The notes beneath the pieces were generated by a model that saw only the letters and a list, made by a program, of their open reading frames with translations, did no database searches and was not told where the DNA came from. A stretch of 64,000 bases of DNA from Clostridia bacterium (GTDB taxonomy: Bacteria; Bacillota; Clostridia; Oscillospirales; CAG-272): positions 49,987-113,986 of the forward strand of contig JAFTMG010000005.1 in the NCBI GenBank assembly GCA_017452525.1, in the 5' to 3' direction. Below, piece by piece: positions 18,968-27,905 of the stretch; within the stretch, counting starts at the first letter, position 1, and each line of letters begins with the position of its first letter. The translations under genes and the position numbers were made by a program.

Positions 18968-19990
18968 ATGGAAAACAAAGTGATCCGCGTGGCGATGATC
19001 GGCTTTGGCGGCATTGCCAAGTCTCACAAGCGCGGTTATGAAAAGCTGGAAAAGCAGGGAGCGCCGGTCAAGCTGGTCGCCATCTGCGATATCGATCCCG
19101 AGCAGTTTACCAAGGCACAGGCGATCAATCTGGAGGGAAATTCCAAATACGATCTCTCGGGGCAGACGCTGTATACCGATCTTGACGAGATGATCGCCAA
19201 GGAGACCTTCGATATGGTCGACATCTGCCTGCCGTCCTTCCTGCATAAGGAATACGCCACCCGAATGCTTCGCACGGGCAAGCACGTTCTGTGCGAGAAG
19301 CCGATGTCGCTCTCCTCTGCCGACTGCGAAGAGATGATCGCGACAGCCAAGGCGTGCGGCAAAAAGCTGATGATCGGTCAGTGCCTGCGCTTTGAGCCGC
19401 TGTATCTGTTTTTGAAGAACGCCATCGAAGAGGGGACCTTCGGTAAGGTCAAGAATGCATTCTTTGAGCGACTGAGCGCCATGCCCCGCTGGGGTTTTGA
19501 GGGCTGGTATCACGATACCAACCGCAGCGGCGGCGCCATTCTGGATCTGCATATCCACGACGTGGATATGGTTCGTTTCCTGTTCGGTGAGCCGAAGGCT
19601 GTTTCCGCGATCGCCTACGATGCGGAGACTCGCTGGGCGGTGATCAACAGCCGCTTTATGTATGACGATGACAAGATCGTTGTGGCAACCGCCTCTTGGG
19701 ATGAAGCCAAATCAACCAAATTTGCCATGCCCTACCGTGTGAACTTTGAGAAGGCGACCGTGACCCAGCAGGGCGGCGTCGTAACGGTATATCCTGCGGA
19801 GGGTGAGCCCTATGAGGCAGAGCTTCCCAAGGCAGACCGTATGGCAGAAGAGATCAGATTCCTTGCCATGAGCATTCTGGAGGACAGCGAAAACGTCAAG
19901 AACCCGCCCGAGAGCGCGATGATGACCGTCAAGCTGGTCGAAACCCTGCGCGAAAGTATCGCCCAAAAGGGCGCAACGGTAGCGTTTTAA
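18968..19990 (+). CDS. Gfo/Idh/MocA-family NAD(P)-dependent oxidoreductase
   Basis: A 340-residue sugar or cyclitol dehydrogenase-like protein. The N-terminal Rossmann motif is GFGGIA (about residues 11-16), the catalytic-loop signature is CEKPMS, and the C-terminal domain has the DLHIHDVD segment typical of the family. Members oxidise or isomerise sugars, inositols or amino sugars; the substrate is not readable. Start ATG 18968 (a TTG at 18962 is equally possible) with AAAGG upstream. Cotranscribed with the TIM-barrel isomerase 29 bases downstream, a frequent pairing in sugar catabolism. Confidence 0.9.
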   Translation: MENKVIRVAMIGFGGIAKSHKRGYEKLEKQGAPVKLVAICDIDPEQFTKAQAINLEGNSKYDLSGQTLYTDLDEMIAKETFDMVDICLPSFLHKEYATRMLRTGKHVLCEKPMSLSSADCEEMIATAKACGKKLMIGQCLRFEPLYLFLKNAIEEGTFGKVKNAFFERLSAMPRWGFEGWYHDTNRSGGAILDLHIHDVDMVRFLFGEPKAVSAIAYDAETRWAVINSRFMYDDDKIVVATASWDEAKSTKFAMPYRVNFEKATVTQQGGVVTVYPAEGEPYEAELPKADRMAEEIRFLAMSILEDSENVKNPPESAMMTVKLVETLRESIAQKGATVAF

Positions 19991-20019
19991 GTATACGATC
20001 ATCAAGGAGAGTGAATATC

Positions 20020-20856
20020 ATGAGAGATATCGGTGTACTGATCAGCTGCGGTCCCGCAACGGACGTGAAGGCTGAATTCATCAAAGCACAGGAAAACGGT
20101 CTGCAGTCCTGCCAGCTCTGTATCTGGAATCAGGACACCTATACAGACGAAAAGGCGGCGGAGATCAATGCCGCCGTTGAAGAGACCGGCTTCACCGTCT
20201 CTACGCTGTGGGCAGGCTGGAGCGGCCCCAAGGAATGGAACTTTACCTACGGTCCTTCTACCCTCGGACTTGTTCCCGAGGCATACCGCATGACCCGCCT
20301 GATGGAACTGCGCGCGGCGTCCGATTTCGCGCTCAAGATCCACGTGGACAAGATCGCGACCCACGTAGGTTTTTTGCCCGAAAACCCCGACGATCCGCTC
20401 TTTGCGGGAACGGTAGGCGCGTTGCGGAACTTGTGTAAGTACATGGAGCCCAGAGGACAGTATTTCCTCTTTGAAACCGGACAGGAGACCCCCGTTACCA
20501 TGCTTCGTACCATTCAGGCAATCGGCACGGAAAACATCGGCATCAATTACGACACCGCCAATCTGCTGCTTTACGGCAAGGCAAACGCCGTGGATGCGTT
20601 GGATGTTTTCGGCAAATACGTGATGGATACCCATCTCAAGGACGGTCTCTATCCCACCGACGGTATGAAGCTGGGACGTCAGGTTCAGCTGGGGCAGGGA
20701 AGAGCTGACCTGCCTGCCATCGTGGATAAGCTGGAGGCATTGGGCTACACCGGGCCCTATACCATCGAGTGCGAGCTGAAGGGCGACGATAAGATCGCGC
20801 TGATCCGTGAAGCACGTGAGTATATGCTGGATATTTTCGCTAAGCGAGAAGGTTGA
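20020..20856 (+). CDS. Sugar phosphate isomerase/epimerase, AP-endonuclease-2 TIM barrel
   Basis: A 278-residue xylose-isomerase-like TIM barrel. Metal-binding elements appear in the usual order: FETGQE, NYDTANLL, DTHLKDG and the final Glu in TIECELKGD. The family includes inosose isomerases, tagatose/psicose epimerases and uncharacterised sugar isomerases. Start ATG 20020 has AAGGAGA nine bases upstream. It lies between an oxidoreductase and a solute-binding lipoprotein, so its product likely converts the imported sugar or its oxidised form. Confidence 0.88.
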   Translation: MRDIGVLISCGPATDVKAEFIKAQENGLQSCQLCIWNQDTYTDEKAAEINAAVEETGFTVSTLWAGWSGPKEWNFTYGPSTLGLVPEAYRMTRLMELRAASDFALKIHVDKIATHVGFLPENPDDPLFAGTVGALRNLCKYMEPRGQYFLFETGQETPVTMLRTIQAIGTENIGINYDTANLLLYGKANAVDALDVFGKYVMDTHLKDGLYPTDGMKLGRQVQLGQGRADLPAIVDKLEALGYTGPYTIECELKGDDKIALIREAREYMLDIFAKREG

Positions 20857-20901
20857 ACCCAAAGAATTCTGACATAAATTTTTGAAGCGGAGGATGAAAC
20901 C

Positions 20902-22434
20902 ATGAGACAGATGAAAAGACTGCTGGCATTGCTGATGGCGATCGCCATGCTGACCGCTACCGCCATCTCCTGCGGCAAGGTGGATGATCCTACCAACATG
21001 CAGGACACCACGACCGCCGCTGCAGGCGGTGATGCTACGGCGGCAACGACCACGGAGGCGACGACAGAAACCACCAAGGATCCCGCCGCGCACGAGCTGC
21101 CCGAGGATCTGGACTACACCGGTGAGACGGTCAATATTATCAGCCGTGACAGCGACTGGGTACGCGATGAGATCTGGGTCGAGCAGATCAACGGCGACGT
21201 GGTCAACGACGCGGTCTATGCCAGAAACGGCGCCGTCGAAGAGTTGCTGGGACTGAAGATCAACAATATCTTTGTCACGGGCGACGATAACTACGCGGTC
21301 TCCGATAAGGTTCGTACGGCTGTCAAAGCAGGCTCCGATGAATTTGATGTTCTTGCCAACAGCGTTTACTCCACCATTATGTACACTGCGGAAAACATTT
21401 TCTACAATCTGTACGACCTTGAGTATCTGGATCTGACCAAGCCTTATTGGGCACAGGGCTTCAATGAGGCAGCTTCGATCGGTGACGGTCAGTATATGTG
21501 TACCGGTGCCGCCGCGCTGACGCTTTACCGCTACATGTTCGTCACCTTCTTCAACAAGGACATGATGGCAGAGGTCACCGACGTCAATCTGTACGAGGTC
21601 GTTAACAACGACAAGTGGACGCTGGAATATCATTATAATCTGGCATCCCAGTTCTACTCCGACCTGAACGGTAACGGTCAGCAGGACGATGCGGACCGCT
21701 ACGGATTTGTCTGCACCAACGTGGCGTATATCGACCCCTACTGGTCCTCCTGCGAGCTGCCGATCCTGACCAAGGGCGAGAACAACGAGTACGTCTACAG
21801 CATCAATATGGAACGCCTCTCCGCCGCGGTCGATAAGATCCTGAAGCTGTGGTATGACTGCGAGGGCTCTCATATCTTCGCCAGCGTTTCCGATGCCGCC
21901 AACCAGGTCATCGGTACCAGCGCGATCGCTGAGCGCCGTTCCGCTACTACCACGCTGAGACTTGTCTCCGTCGAGAGCGATGAGTTCCGCAACATGACCG
22001 ACCGCTACGGCATCATCCCCATCCCGAAGATGGAGGAGACACAAGAGGGATACCAGACCTTCCTGCATGACCAGTTTACCGCATTTGGTATTGTATCCAC
22101 CGTCAAGGAGAGCCGTCTGCAGATGATGGGAGCTTTCCTTGAGGCTATGGCGGCAGAGAGCTACAAGTCGCTTGTTCCCACCTACTATGAACTGGCACTC
22201 AAGACCAAATATGTCAGTGATGAAGAGTCCGGTCAGATGCTGGATATGATCTATCAGAGCATTTACATCGATGCCGGTGTCCTTTATACCAAGTCGCTCT
22301 CCTCTATTCATCAGACGCTTCGCTCCGTGATCCAATCCGAAAATAACACGGTTGCATCCCAATTCAAGACAATCGGTAAGGTTGTTGAAAAGCTGTTGGG
22401 CAAGCTGAATGATAGCTTGGCAGCGATCCAGTAA
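20902..22434 (+). CDS. Extracellular solute-binding lipoprotein (sugar ABC type)
   Basis: A 510-residue lipoprotein: signal peptide with the lipobox AIS-C24, a Thr/Ala-rich linker (about residues 30-55), and a family 1 solute-binding fold recognisable by RDGAVEELLGLKI-like text (RNGAVEELLG), the ADRYGFV segment with a calcium-like NGNGQQDDAD loop, and GTSAIAERR. It probably binds a sugar or oligosaccharide at the cell surface. Start ATG follows GGAGG. Odd: no permease or ATPase gene is adjacent, so it must use a transporter encoded elsewhere or act as a sensor. It ends at a strong terminator. Confidence 0.85.
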   Translation: MRQMKRLLALLMAIAMLTATAISCGKVDDPTNMQDTTTAAAGGDATAATTTEATTETTKDPAAHELPEDLDYTGETVNIISRDSDWVRDEIWVEQINGDVVNDAVYARNGAVEELLGLKINNIFVTGDDNYAVSDKVRTAVKAGSDEFDVLANSVYSTIMYTAENIFYNLYDLEYLDLTKPYWAQGFNEAASIGDGQYMCTGAAALTLYRYMFVTFFNKDMMAEVTDVNLYEVVNNDKWTLEYHYNLASQFYSDLNGNGQQDDADRYGFVCTNVAYIDPYWSSCELPILTKGENNEYVYSINMERLSAAVDKILKLWYDCEGSHIFASVSDAANQVIGTSAIAERRSATTTLRLVSVESDEFRNMTDRYGIIPIPKMEETQEGYQTFLHDQFTAFGIVSTVKESRLQMMGAFLEAMAAESYKSLVPTYYELALKTKYVSDEESGQMLDMIYQSIYIDAGVLYTKSLSSIHQTLRSVIQSENNTVASQFKTIGKVVEKLLGKLNDSLAAIQ

Positions 22435-22456
22435 GCGTACTTTCTGATATCCTTTT

Positions 22457-22488
22457 CGTCCGCCGCACCTGCGGCGGACGATTTTTTT
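22457..22488 (+). terminator. Intrinsic terminator after the binding protein
   Basis: CGTCCGCCGC-ACC-TGCGGCGGACG-type hairpin followed by seven T residues. Confidence 0.9.
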
Positions 22489-22539
22489 ATCAATAGGGAG
22501 AAAAAGTATGTTTTTTTTGTGAAAAAATCAAAATAGTTC

Positions 22540-22568
22540 TTTACAAACGGAAAAAAATAGGGTAGAAT
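22540..22568 (+). promoter_or_regulatory. Promoter for the pyrH-polC operon
   Basis: TTTACA (22540-22545), 17-base spacer, TAGAAT (22563-22568), 65 bases before pyrH. Confidence 0.65.
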
Positions 22569-22633
22569 ATAGAGTAGGAAAATGCCGCGTGGCGGCGTCC
22601 GAAATTTGACATGATAACAGGGGATATGACGAA

Positions 22634-23344
22634 ATGAATCAGCCGAAATATAGAAGAATCCTGCTCAAGCTTTCCGGTGAGGCACTTGCCGAGGGAGCGG
22701 ATGGGATCCTCAACTTCTCGATCATTGAAAAGATCGCCGACGTGATCAAGGAATGCACTGCCGCAGGCGTTCAGATCGCTGTGCTGGTCGGTGCAGGCAA
22801 TATCTGGCGCGGCAGACAGGGCGGAGGAATGGATCGCGTCAGAGCCGACCATATGGGCATGCTCGCCACCACCATCAATTCCTTGGCGCTTGCCGATACC
22901 TTTGAGCAGAAGGGCATTTCCACCTGCGTGCTGACGGCTGTTGAAATGCAGACCTTTGCCGATGCCTACAGCGCTCGCCGCGCGCGTGCCGAGCTGGAAG
23001 CAGGGAAGGTCGTGGTTCTGGGCTGTGGCTCGGGACTGCCGTTCTTCTCCACCGATACCGCCGCCGTGCTTCGCGCGGCTGAGATCGGCGCAGACATGAT
23101 CCTGATGGCAAAGAATATCGACGGCGTCTATAACGCCGATCCCCGCGTCGATCCCACCGCTACCCGCTACGATGAGATCACCTACGACGAGATCTTAGAG
23201 CAGAAGCTTCGCGCGTTGGATATGTCCGCCACGCTGATGTGCATGGAAAACGATCTTCGTTGCTATGCCTTTGCCCTGCAGGATCCGCAGAACATTTACC
23301 GCGTGGTCATGGGTGAGCGCGTCGGTACCGAAATGCATAACTGA
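22634..23344 (+). CDS. pyrH: Uridylate kinase (UMP kinase)
   Basis: PyrH phosphorylates UMP to UDP in the cytoplasm and is allosterically controlled by GTP and UTP. The 236-residue product has the amino-acid-kinase start RILLKLSGEAL, the GAGNIWRG glycine-rich loop, the GMLATTINSLAL segment, and NIDGVYNADP. Length is typical. Usually rpsB and tsf come before pyrH in Firmicutes; here the gene begins a new unit after a terminator. The next gene, frr, starts 44 bases downstream. Confidence 0.96.
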   Translation: MNQPKYRRILLKLSGEALAEGADGILNFSIIEKIADVIKECTAAGVQIAVLVGAGNIWRGRQGGGMDRVRADHMGMLATTINSLALADTFEQKGISTCVLTAVEMQTFADAYSARRARAELEAGKVVVLGCGSGLPFFSTDTAAVLRAAEIGADMILMAKNIDGVYNADPRVDPTATRYDEITYDEILEQKLRALDMSATLMCMENDLRCYAFALQDPQNIYRVVMGERVGTEMHN

Positions 23345-23388
23345 AATTGAAATTTTAATAACGAACATACAGAAAGGAATTTATCCTC

Positions 23389-23943
23389 ATGAAACTCAAT
23401 ACCAAGTCTTACGAAGAGAAAATGCAGAAATCCATCGCCGCTTATGAGAACAATCTGGCGGTCATTCGCGCAGGTCAGGCAAACACCGCCGTTCTGTCCC
23501 GCGTCTCCTTTGAATATTATGGCTCTATGACCCCCATTACCACCATGGCTGACATCCGCGTGGCAGATGCGAAGACCATCACCATCACCCCCTACGATGC
23601 CACCACTCTGAAGGCAATGGAGAAGGCGATCCTCGCTTCCGACGTGGGTATCACCCCCAACAGCGACGGTAAGATGCTCCGCCTGATCTTCCCTCAGCCT
23701 ACCGAGGAGCGCCGCAAGAAGCTGAAGAAGCAGGTTCAGAAGATGGGTGAGGATGCCAAGGTCATCATCCGTAACATCCGCCGCGATGCCAACGACGAGT
23801 GCAAGAAGCTCAAGAAGGACGGTCAGATGACCGAGGATGAGCAGAAGGCATCCGAAAAGGCAGTACAGGATCTGACCGATAAGTACATCAAGATGCTGGA
23901 TGCCGTAACCGCGAAGAAGGAAAAGGAGATCATGCAGATCTGA
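23389..23943 (+). CDS. frr: Ribosome recycling factor
   Basis: RRF splits post-termination ribosomes with EF-G. The 184-residue protein has the typical long-helix composition, with RAGQANTAVLSRVSFEYYG near the start (conserved RAGRA-P-LL-type segment), ITITPYDATTLKAMEKAI, and the lysine/glutamate-rich second half RNIRRDANDECKKLKKDG (motif partly quoted). Start ATG follows GAAAGGAA. Full length. Confidence 0.96.
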   Translation: MKLNTKSYEEKMQKSIAAYENNLAVIRAGQANTAVLSRVSFEYYGSMTPITTMADIRVADAKTITITPYDATTLKAMEKAILASDVGITPNSDGKMLRLIFPQPTEERRKKLKKQVQKMGEDAKVIIRNIRRDANDECKKLKKDGQMTEDEQKASEKAVQDLTDKYIKMLDAVTAKKEKEIMQI

Positions 23944-23964
23944 TCCGTCTGCGGACAAATAGGG

Positions 23965-24002
23965 GCGGGGGACTGCTTTTTCTACGGAAGAGCTTCCCCC
24001 GC
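23965..24002 (+). other. Stem-loop between frr and uppS
   Basis: Arms GCGGGGGA (23965-23972) and TCCCCCGC (23995-24002) with a 22-base loop. There is no T-run afterwards, so it is more likely an RNA processing, stability or attenuation element than a terminator. Confidence 0.55.
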
Positions 24003-24028
24003 ACACATATACTTGGAGGACATATCAA

Positions 24029-24742
24029 ATGGTTCAGGTAGATGAACGACTCAAACATATCGCGTTTATTATGGACGGCAACGGCCGCTGGGCGCAGCGC
24101 CGGGGCAAGCCGCGCGAATACGGACACCGCTTTGGCGTAGAGACGCTGGAGACGGTCAACCGTTACTGTCAGAAGATCGGTCTGCAGGTCGTGACGGTAT
24201 ACGCTTTCTCTACGGAGAATTGGAAGCGCCCCAAGCGCGAGGTGGATACCATCATGATGCTGTTGGATCAGTATATCACCAAAATGACGCGCAACTTGAA
24301 GAAGGATCAGGTCTGCTACCACTTTATCGGCAACCTGAGCGTGCTTTCGCCCAAGCTGCAGGAGCGTATCCGTCAGCTGGAGGAGCTTTCCTCGCAGTAT
24401 TCGCTGATCGTCAACATTGCGCTGAATTACGGCGGACGTGAGGAGATCGTGCAGTGCTGCAACCGCCTGATCGCGGAGGGTAAGACCGAGATCACCGAGG
24501 CGGATATCTCGCGCACCCTCTATACCGCCCATTGCTGTGAGCCGGATCTGATCGTCCGCACGGGCGGGGAGCTTCGTCTTTCCAATTTTCTGATGTGGCA
24601 GTCTGCCTATTCGGAGCTGTATTTCACTGACGTTCTGTGGCCCGATTTTTCCACCGATGACGTGGATGCCGCGATCACGGCGTTTTATTCCAGAAAGCGC
24701 CGCTACGGCGGTGTCGTCACGGATGCCGATGAATCCAAGTGA
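24029..24742 (+). CDS. uppS: Undecaprenyl diphosphate synthase
   Basis: Makes the C55 carrier lipid for peptidoglycan by cis-condensing isopentenyl diphosphate onto farnesyl diphosphate. The 237-residue protein has the catalytic Asp16 in IMDGNGRWA, followed by GHRFGVETL, YAFSTENWKRP, and the C-terminal LIVRTGGELRLSNFLMWQSAYSEL region (conserved RTGGE-RLSNF). Start ATG follows GGAGG. It is followed 27 bases later by cdsA. Confidence 0.96.
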   Translation: MVQVDERLKHIAFIMDGNGRWAQRRGKPREYGHRFGVETLETVNRYCQKIGLQVVTVYAFSTENWKRPKREVDTIMMLLDQYITKMTRNLKKDQVCYHFIGNLSVLSPKLQERIRQLEELSSQYSLIVNIALNYGGREEIVQCCNRLIAEGKTEITEADISRTLYTAHCCEPDLIVRTGGELRLSNFLMWQSAYSELYFTDVLWPDFSTDDVDAAITAFYSRKRRYGGVVTDADESK

Positions 24743-24769
24743 TAGGGTAATATCAGAAAGGCGATATGT

Positions 24770-25600
24770 ATGAAACAGAGAATTTTGACTGCCGTGATCG
24801 GAATCGGTATTCTGATCCCGATCCTGCTCTTTTCCCATACGTGGTTTTTCCCTGTGGCGGTTGCCGTTTGCTCGGTGATCGCGCTATACGAGCTGTTGCG
24901 CTGTCTGGGGCTTTCCCGCATGTGGGGTGTTTCGGTGCCGACCTACGTGTTGGCGGTGGCACTGCCTTTTCTGGTCCGCCTTGTCGATGCCGCGGAAAGC
25001 ATGCGTCTGGTGGCGCTCTGCGTGGTGGCGTGCGTTTTGTATCTGATGGCGGTCAGCGTTTTTCAATATGAAAAAACGAGCTTTGCGCAGCTGGGCGAGG
25101 CGTTGCTTGCGGGATTGTATATCGTGCTTGGCTTTAATGCCATCGTCTTTTTGCGCGATCTGCCGGGCGGTGAATTCCTCTATCTGCTGGTGTTTATCGG
25201 CGCGTGGATCACCGATACCTTTGCCTATTTCAGTGGCGTACTGCTTGGCAAGCATAAGCTGATCCCCAAGGTCAGCCCCAAGAAGACGGTGGAGGGAAGC
25301 ATTGGCGGCACGCTCTTCTGCATCCTCAGTTTCCTTCTCTTCGGTGTGATCATGAACGTCGGCTTTTCTTACGACGTGTCCTATCCCGCGTTGGCGATCA
25401 GCGGTCTGATCGTGGCGCTGGTATCGCAGGTGGGCGACCTTTGTATGTCCGTCATCAAGCGTGAGCGGGGGATCAAGGATTACGGCAATCTGTTTCCGGG
25501 ACACGGCGGCATGCTGGACCGCTTTGATTCCATTCTTGCGGTGGCATCGGTGCTGGCGGTGATCTGCTCTGTCACCAATCTGATGATGCCCACGCTCTAA
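24770..25600 (+). CDS. cdsA: Phosphatidate cytidylyltransferase
   Basis: An integral membrane enzyme that forms CDP-diacylglycerol from phosphatidate and CTP. The 276-residue protein has about eight membrane segments and the family signature near the C-terminus: SVIKRERGIKDYGNLFPG followed by HGGMLDRFDS. The CDP-diacylglycerol feeds enzymes such as the phosphatidylserine synthase at 60.9 kb. Standard position between uppS and dxr. Confidence 0.95.
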   Translation: MKQRILTAVIGIGILIPILLFSHTWFFPVAVAVCSVIALYELLRCLGLSRMWGVSVPTYVLAVALPFLVRLVDAAESMRLVALCVVACVLYLMAVSVFQYEKTSFAQLGEALLAGLYIVLGFNAIVFLRDLPGGEFLYLLVFIGAWITDTFAYFSGVLLGKHKLIPKVSPKKTVEGSIGGTLFCILSFLLFGVIMNVGFSYDVSYPALAISGLIVALVSQVGDLCMSVIKRERGIKDYGNLFPGHGGMLDRFDSILAVASVLAVICSVTNLMMPTL

Positions 25601-25621
25601 ACCTATTCAAGGAGAAAAACA

Positions 25622-26788
25622 ATGAATCAGGAATATACCTTTCCCTCTGTTGCCGTGCTTGGCTCCACCGGCTCTGTCGGTGAGCAGGCGTTGGATGTGG
25701 CGCGAGCTTCCGGTGTACCCGTGCGCGCGCTGTGCGCCCATCGCTCGGTTCGCCGCGTAGAGGAGCAGATCCGCGAATTCCGCCCCGCGGCGTGTGCCAT
25801 GGCGGATGAGAAGGCGGCGGCGGAGCTTCGTCTGGCGGTTGCCGATACTCCTACCCGCATCTACGCGGGAGATAAGGGAATCTGCGAAATGATCGCCGAG
25901 AGCGACGCCGAGACGGTGGTAAACTCCATCATCGGCGAGGCAGGGCTGAATTCCACGCTGACCACGCTGAAAAGCAAAAAGAAGCTCGCCCTTGCCAATA
26001 AGGAGTCCTTGGTGGTGGCGGGTGAGATCGTAATGGATCTGGCACGCCAAAACGGTCAGGATATCCTGCCCGTGGACAGCGAGCATTGCGCCATTTATCA
26101 ATGCCTGCATGCGGGACGTCGGCAGGACGTCAAGCGGTTGCTTCTGACCGCTTCGGGTGGCCCCTTCTTCGGGCGGACGGCTGAGCAGATGAGCGAGATC
26201 ACGGTAGAGCAGACGCTGGCGCACCCCACGTGGAAGATGGGCGCCAAGATCACCGTGGATAGTGCCACGCTGATGAACAAGGGCTTTGAGGTGATCGAGG
26301 CGGTGCATCTGTTTGGCGTGCAGCCCGAGCAGATCGAGGTCATCGTTCACCGCGAGAGCATAATTCATTCCATGGTGGAATATGTTGATAACAGCGTGAT
26401 TGCCCAGCTTTCGGTTCCCGATATGCGACTGTGTGTGCAGTATGCGCTGACGGGTCCCGCACGTACCCCCTCGCCGCTGGAGCAGCTGGATCTGACCGCG
26501 CTGAGCAAGTTGACCTTTTTCCGCCCCGATATGGAGACCTTCGTGCTCCTGCCATGCGCCATTCGCGCCATCAAAATGGGCGGCGCGTTGCCGGCAGTGC
26601 TGAACGCCGCCAACGAGGTGGCGGTAGCCCACTTCCTTAATCATGAAATGACCTTCCGTCAGATCTTCGATACCGTCACGCAGGTGACGGAAGATCTGTC
26701 CGCGGCAGGACACACCCATGATCTGGAGGGCATTCTTGCCTGGGACAGAGAGGCAAGACGGGTGACGGAAAAGCTTCTGTCGAAATAA
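25622..26788 (+). CDS. dxr: 1-deoxy-D-xylulose 5-phosphate reductoisomerase
   Basis: Second enzyme of the MEP isoprenoid pathway; converts DXP to MEP with NADPH and a divalent metal. The 388-residue protein has the NADPH motif GSTGSVGEQAL (about residues 13-23), NKESLVVAGE, the metal and substrate motif VDSEHCAIYQCL, TASGGPF, and HPTWKMGAKITVDSATLMNKG in part. Start ATG 25622 follows AAGGAGAA. Together with ispG in the same operon it shows that this organism makes isoprenoids by the MEP route. Confidence 0.96.
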   Translation: MNQEYTFPSVAVLGSTGSVGEQALDVARASGVPVRALCAHRSVRRVEEQIREFRPAACAMADEKAAAELRLAVADTPTRIYAGDKGICEMIAESDAETVVNSIIGEAGLNSTLTTLKSKKKLALANKESLVVAGEIVMDLARQNGQDILPVDSEHCAIYQCLHAGRRQDVKRLLLTASGGPFFGRTAEQMSEITVEQTLAHPTWKMGAKITVDSATLMNKGFEVIEAVHLFGVQPEQIEVIVHRESIIHSMVEYVDNSVIAQLSVPDMRLCVQYALTGPARTPSPLEQLDLTALSKLTFFRPDMETFVLLPCAIRAIKMGGALPAVLNAANEVAVAHFLNHEMTFRQIFDTVTQVTEDLSAAGHTHDLEGILAWDREARRVTEKLLSK

Positions 26789-26806
26789 ACTGAAATCATC
26801 TGAATT

Positions 26807-27871
26807 TTGATTCACCGAAAGGGGGAGAATACCATCAATTTTCTGACGATCCTTTTGGCACTGCTCGTATTCGGCGTTCTGATCTTTGTCCATGAGCTGG
26901 GACATTTTCTGGTCGCGCGCGCCTGCGGTGTCACCATTCGGGAATTTGCTGTCGGTATGGGACCGAAGCTGTTTTCCGTCCGATCCAAAAAGTACGAAAC
27001 GCAATATTCTCTCCGCCTCTTTCCCATCGGCGGCTTTGTCAGCATGGAAGGAGAGGACGAGGACTCGGAGGACGAGAACGCGTTCAATCATAAAAACGTA
27101 TGGCAGAAGATCGCCATTATCGTGGCAGGACCGCTGATGAATATCCTTCTGGCGATCCTTGTCATGTTCGTGTTGGTTGCCGGCTTCGGTACACCCATCT
27201 CGACCACGGTGGGTGCCTTCGTGGAGGGAGCGACCAGTGATGACTGCGGTCTTGCGCTGGATGATACCGTCGTAAAGGTCAATAAGATCCCCGTGTTTAC
27301 GGGAAACGAGCTGGTGTATGAGATCATGCATCAGGGAGACCGCCCCATTGATCTGACCGTGATCCGAAACGGAGAGAAAACGGTGATCCGTGATGTGGTC
27401 TTTCCTGGCTTTTCCGAAAGCGGTGTGACCTTTGGCGAGGCGGATTTCAAGCTTTACGCCGCCCCGAAGACCTTTGGCAATATTGTTAAGCACGGCTTTT
27501 TCCGCTCTCTTTCCACCGTCAAGATGATCTGGGATTCCCTGATAGATATGCTGACGGGGCGGTACGGCATGGAGAGTGTTTCCGGTCCTGTCGGTATCAC
27601 GCAGGAGATCGGAAAGGCGGCGCAGGCGGGATTCAGCACTTTGTTGTATATGTGTGTCGTGATCAGCATGAATTTGGGGATTTTCAATCTGTTGCCCATC
27701 CCCGCGTTGGATGGCGGGCGGCTCCTGTTCCGTCTGATCGAGGCGTTACGTGGCGGCAGACCCCTGAAGCCGGAGTGGGAAAATTATATCCACATGGTCG
27801 GTATCCTGCTTCTTTTGGCGCTGATGCTGTTCATCAGCTTCAAGGATGTTCTGAAAATTATTTTGAAATGA
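26807..27871 (+). CDS. rseP: Site-2 protease RseP/RasP-type zinc metalloprotease
   Basis: A membrane-embedded protease that cleaves anti-sigma factors and signal peptides within the membrane. The product has the zinc motif HELGHF in the first helix, a single central PDZ-like domain, and the second metal motif PALDGGRL in a C-terminal helix. The start is unclear. The open frame has a TTG at 26807 without any ribosome site, giving 354 residues. The only strong Shine-Dalgarno (AAAGGGGGAG) leads to an ATC at 26834, which is where family members normally begin, and would give 345 residues. I give the longer coordinates. Confidence 0.92.
   Translation: MIHRKGENTINFLTILLALLVFGVLIFVHELGHFLVARACGVTIREFAVGMGPKLFSVRSKKYETQYSLRLFPIGGFVSMEGEDEDSEDENAFNHKNVWQKIAIIVAGPLMNILLAILVMFVLVAGFGTPISTTVGAFVEGATSDDCGLALDDTVVKVNKIPVFTGNELVYEIMHQGDRPIDLTVIRNGEKTVIRDVVFPGFSESGVTFGEADFKLYAAPKTFGNIVKHGFFRSLSTVKMIWDSLIDMLTGRYGMESVSGPVGITQEIGKAAQAGFSTLLYMCVVISMNLGIFNLLPIPALDGGRLLFRLIEALRGGRPLKPEWENYIHMVGILLLLALMLFISFKDVLKIILK
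26818..26836 (+). promoter_or_regulatory. Shine-Dalgarno pointing to an ATC codon in rseP
   Basis: AAAGGGGGAG (26818-26827), six bases, then ATC AAT TTT CTG. No ATG, GTG or TTG lies at a proper distance. Confidence 0.6.
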
Positions 27872-27905
27872 TTCCCATGTAGGGAAAATGCGGAGGACGG
27901 TTATT

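Noticed and set aside
20002..22362. Long minus-strand open frame opposite the binding lipoprotein (786 codons)
   Set aside because: Shadow of the lipoprotein and isomerase genes, which have signal peptide, domains and ribosome sites.
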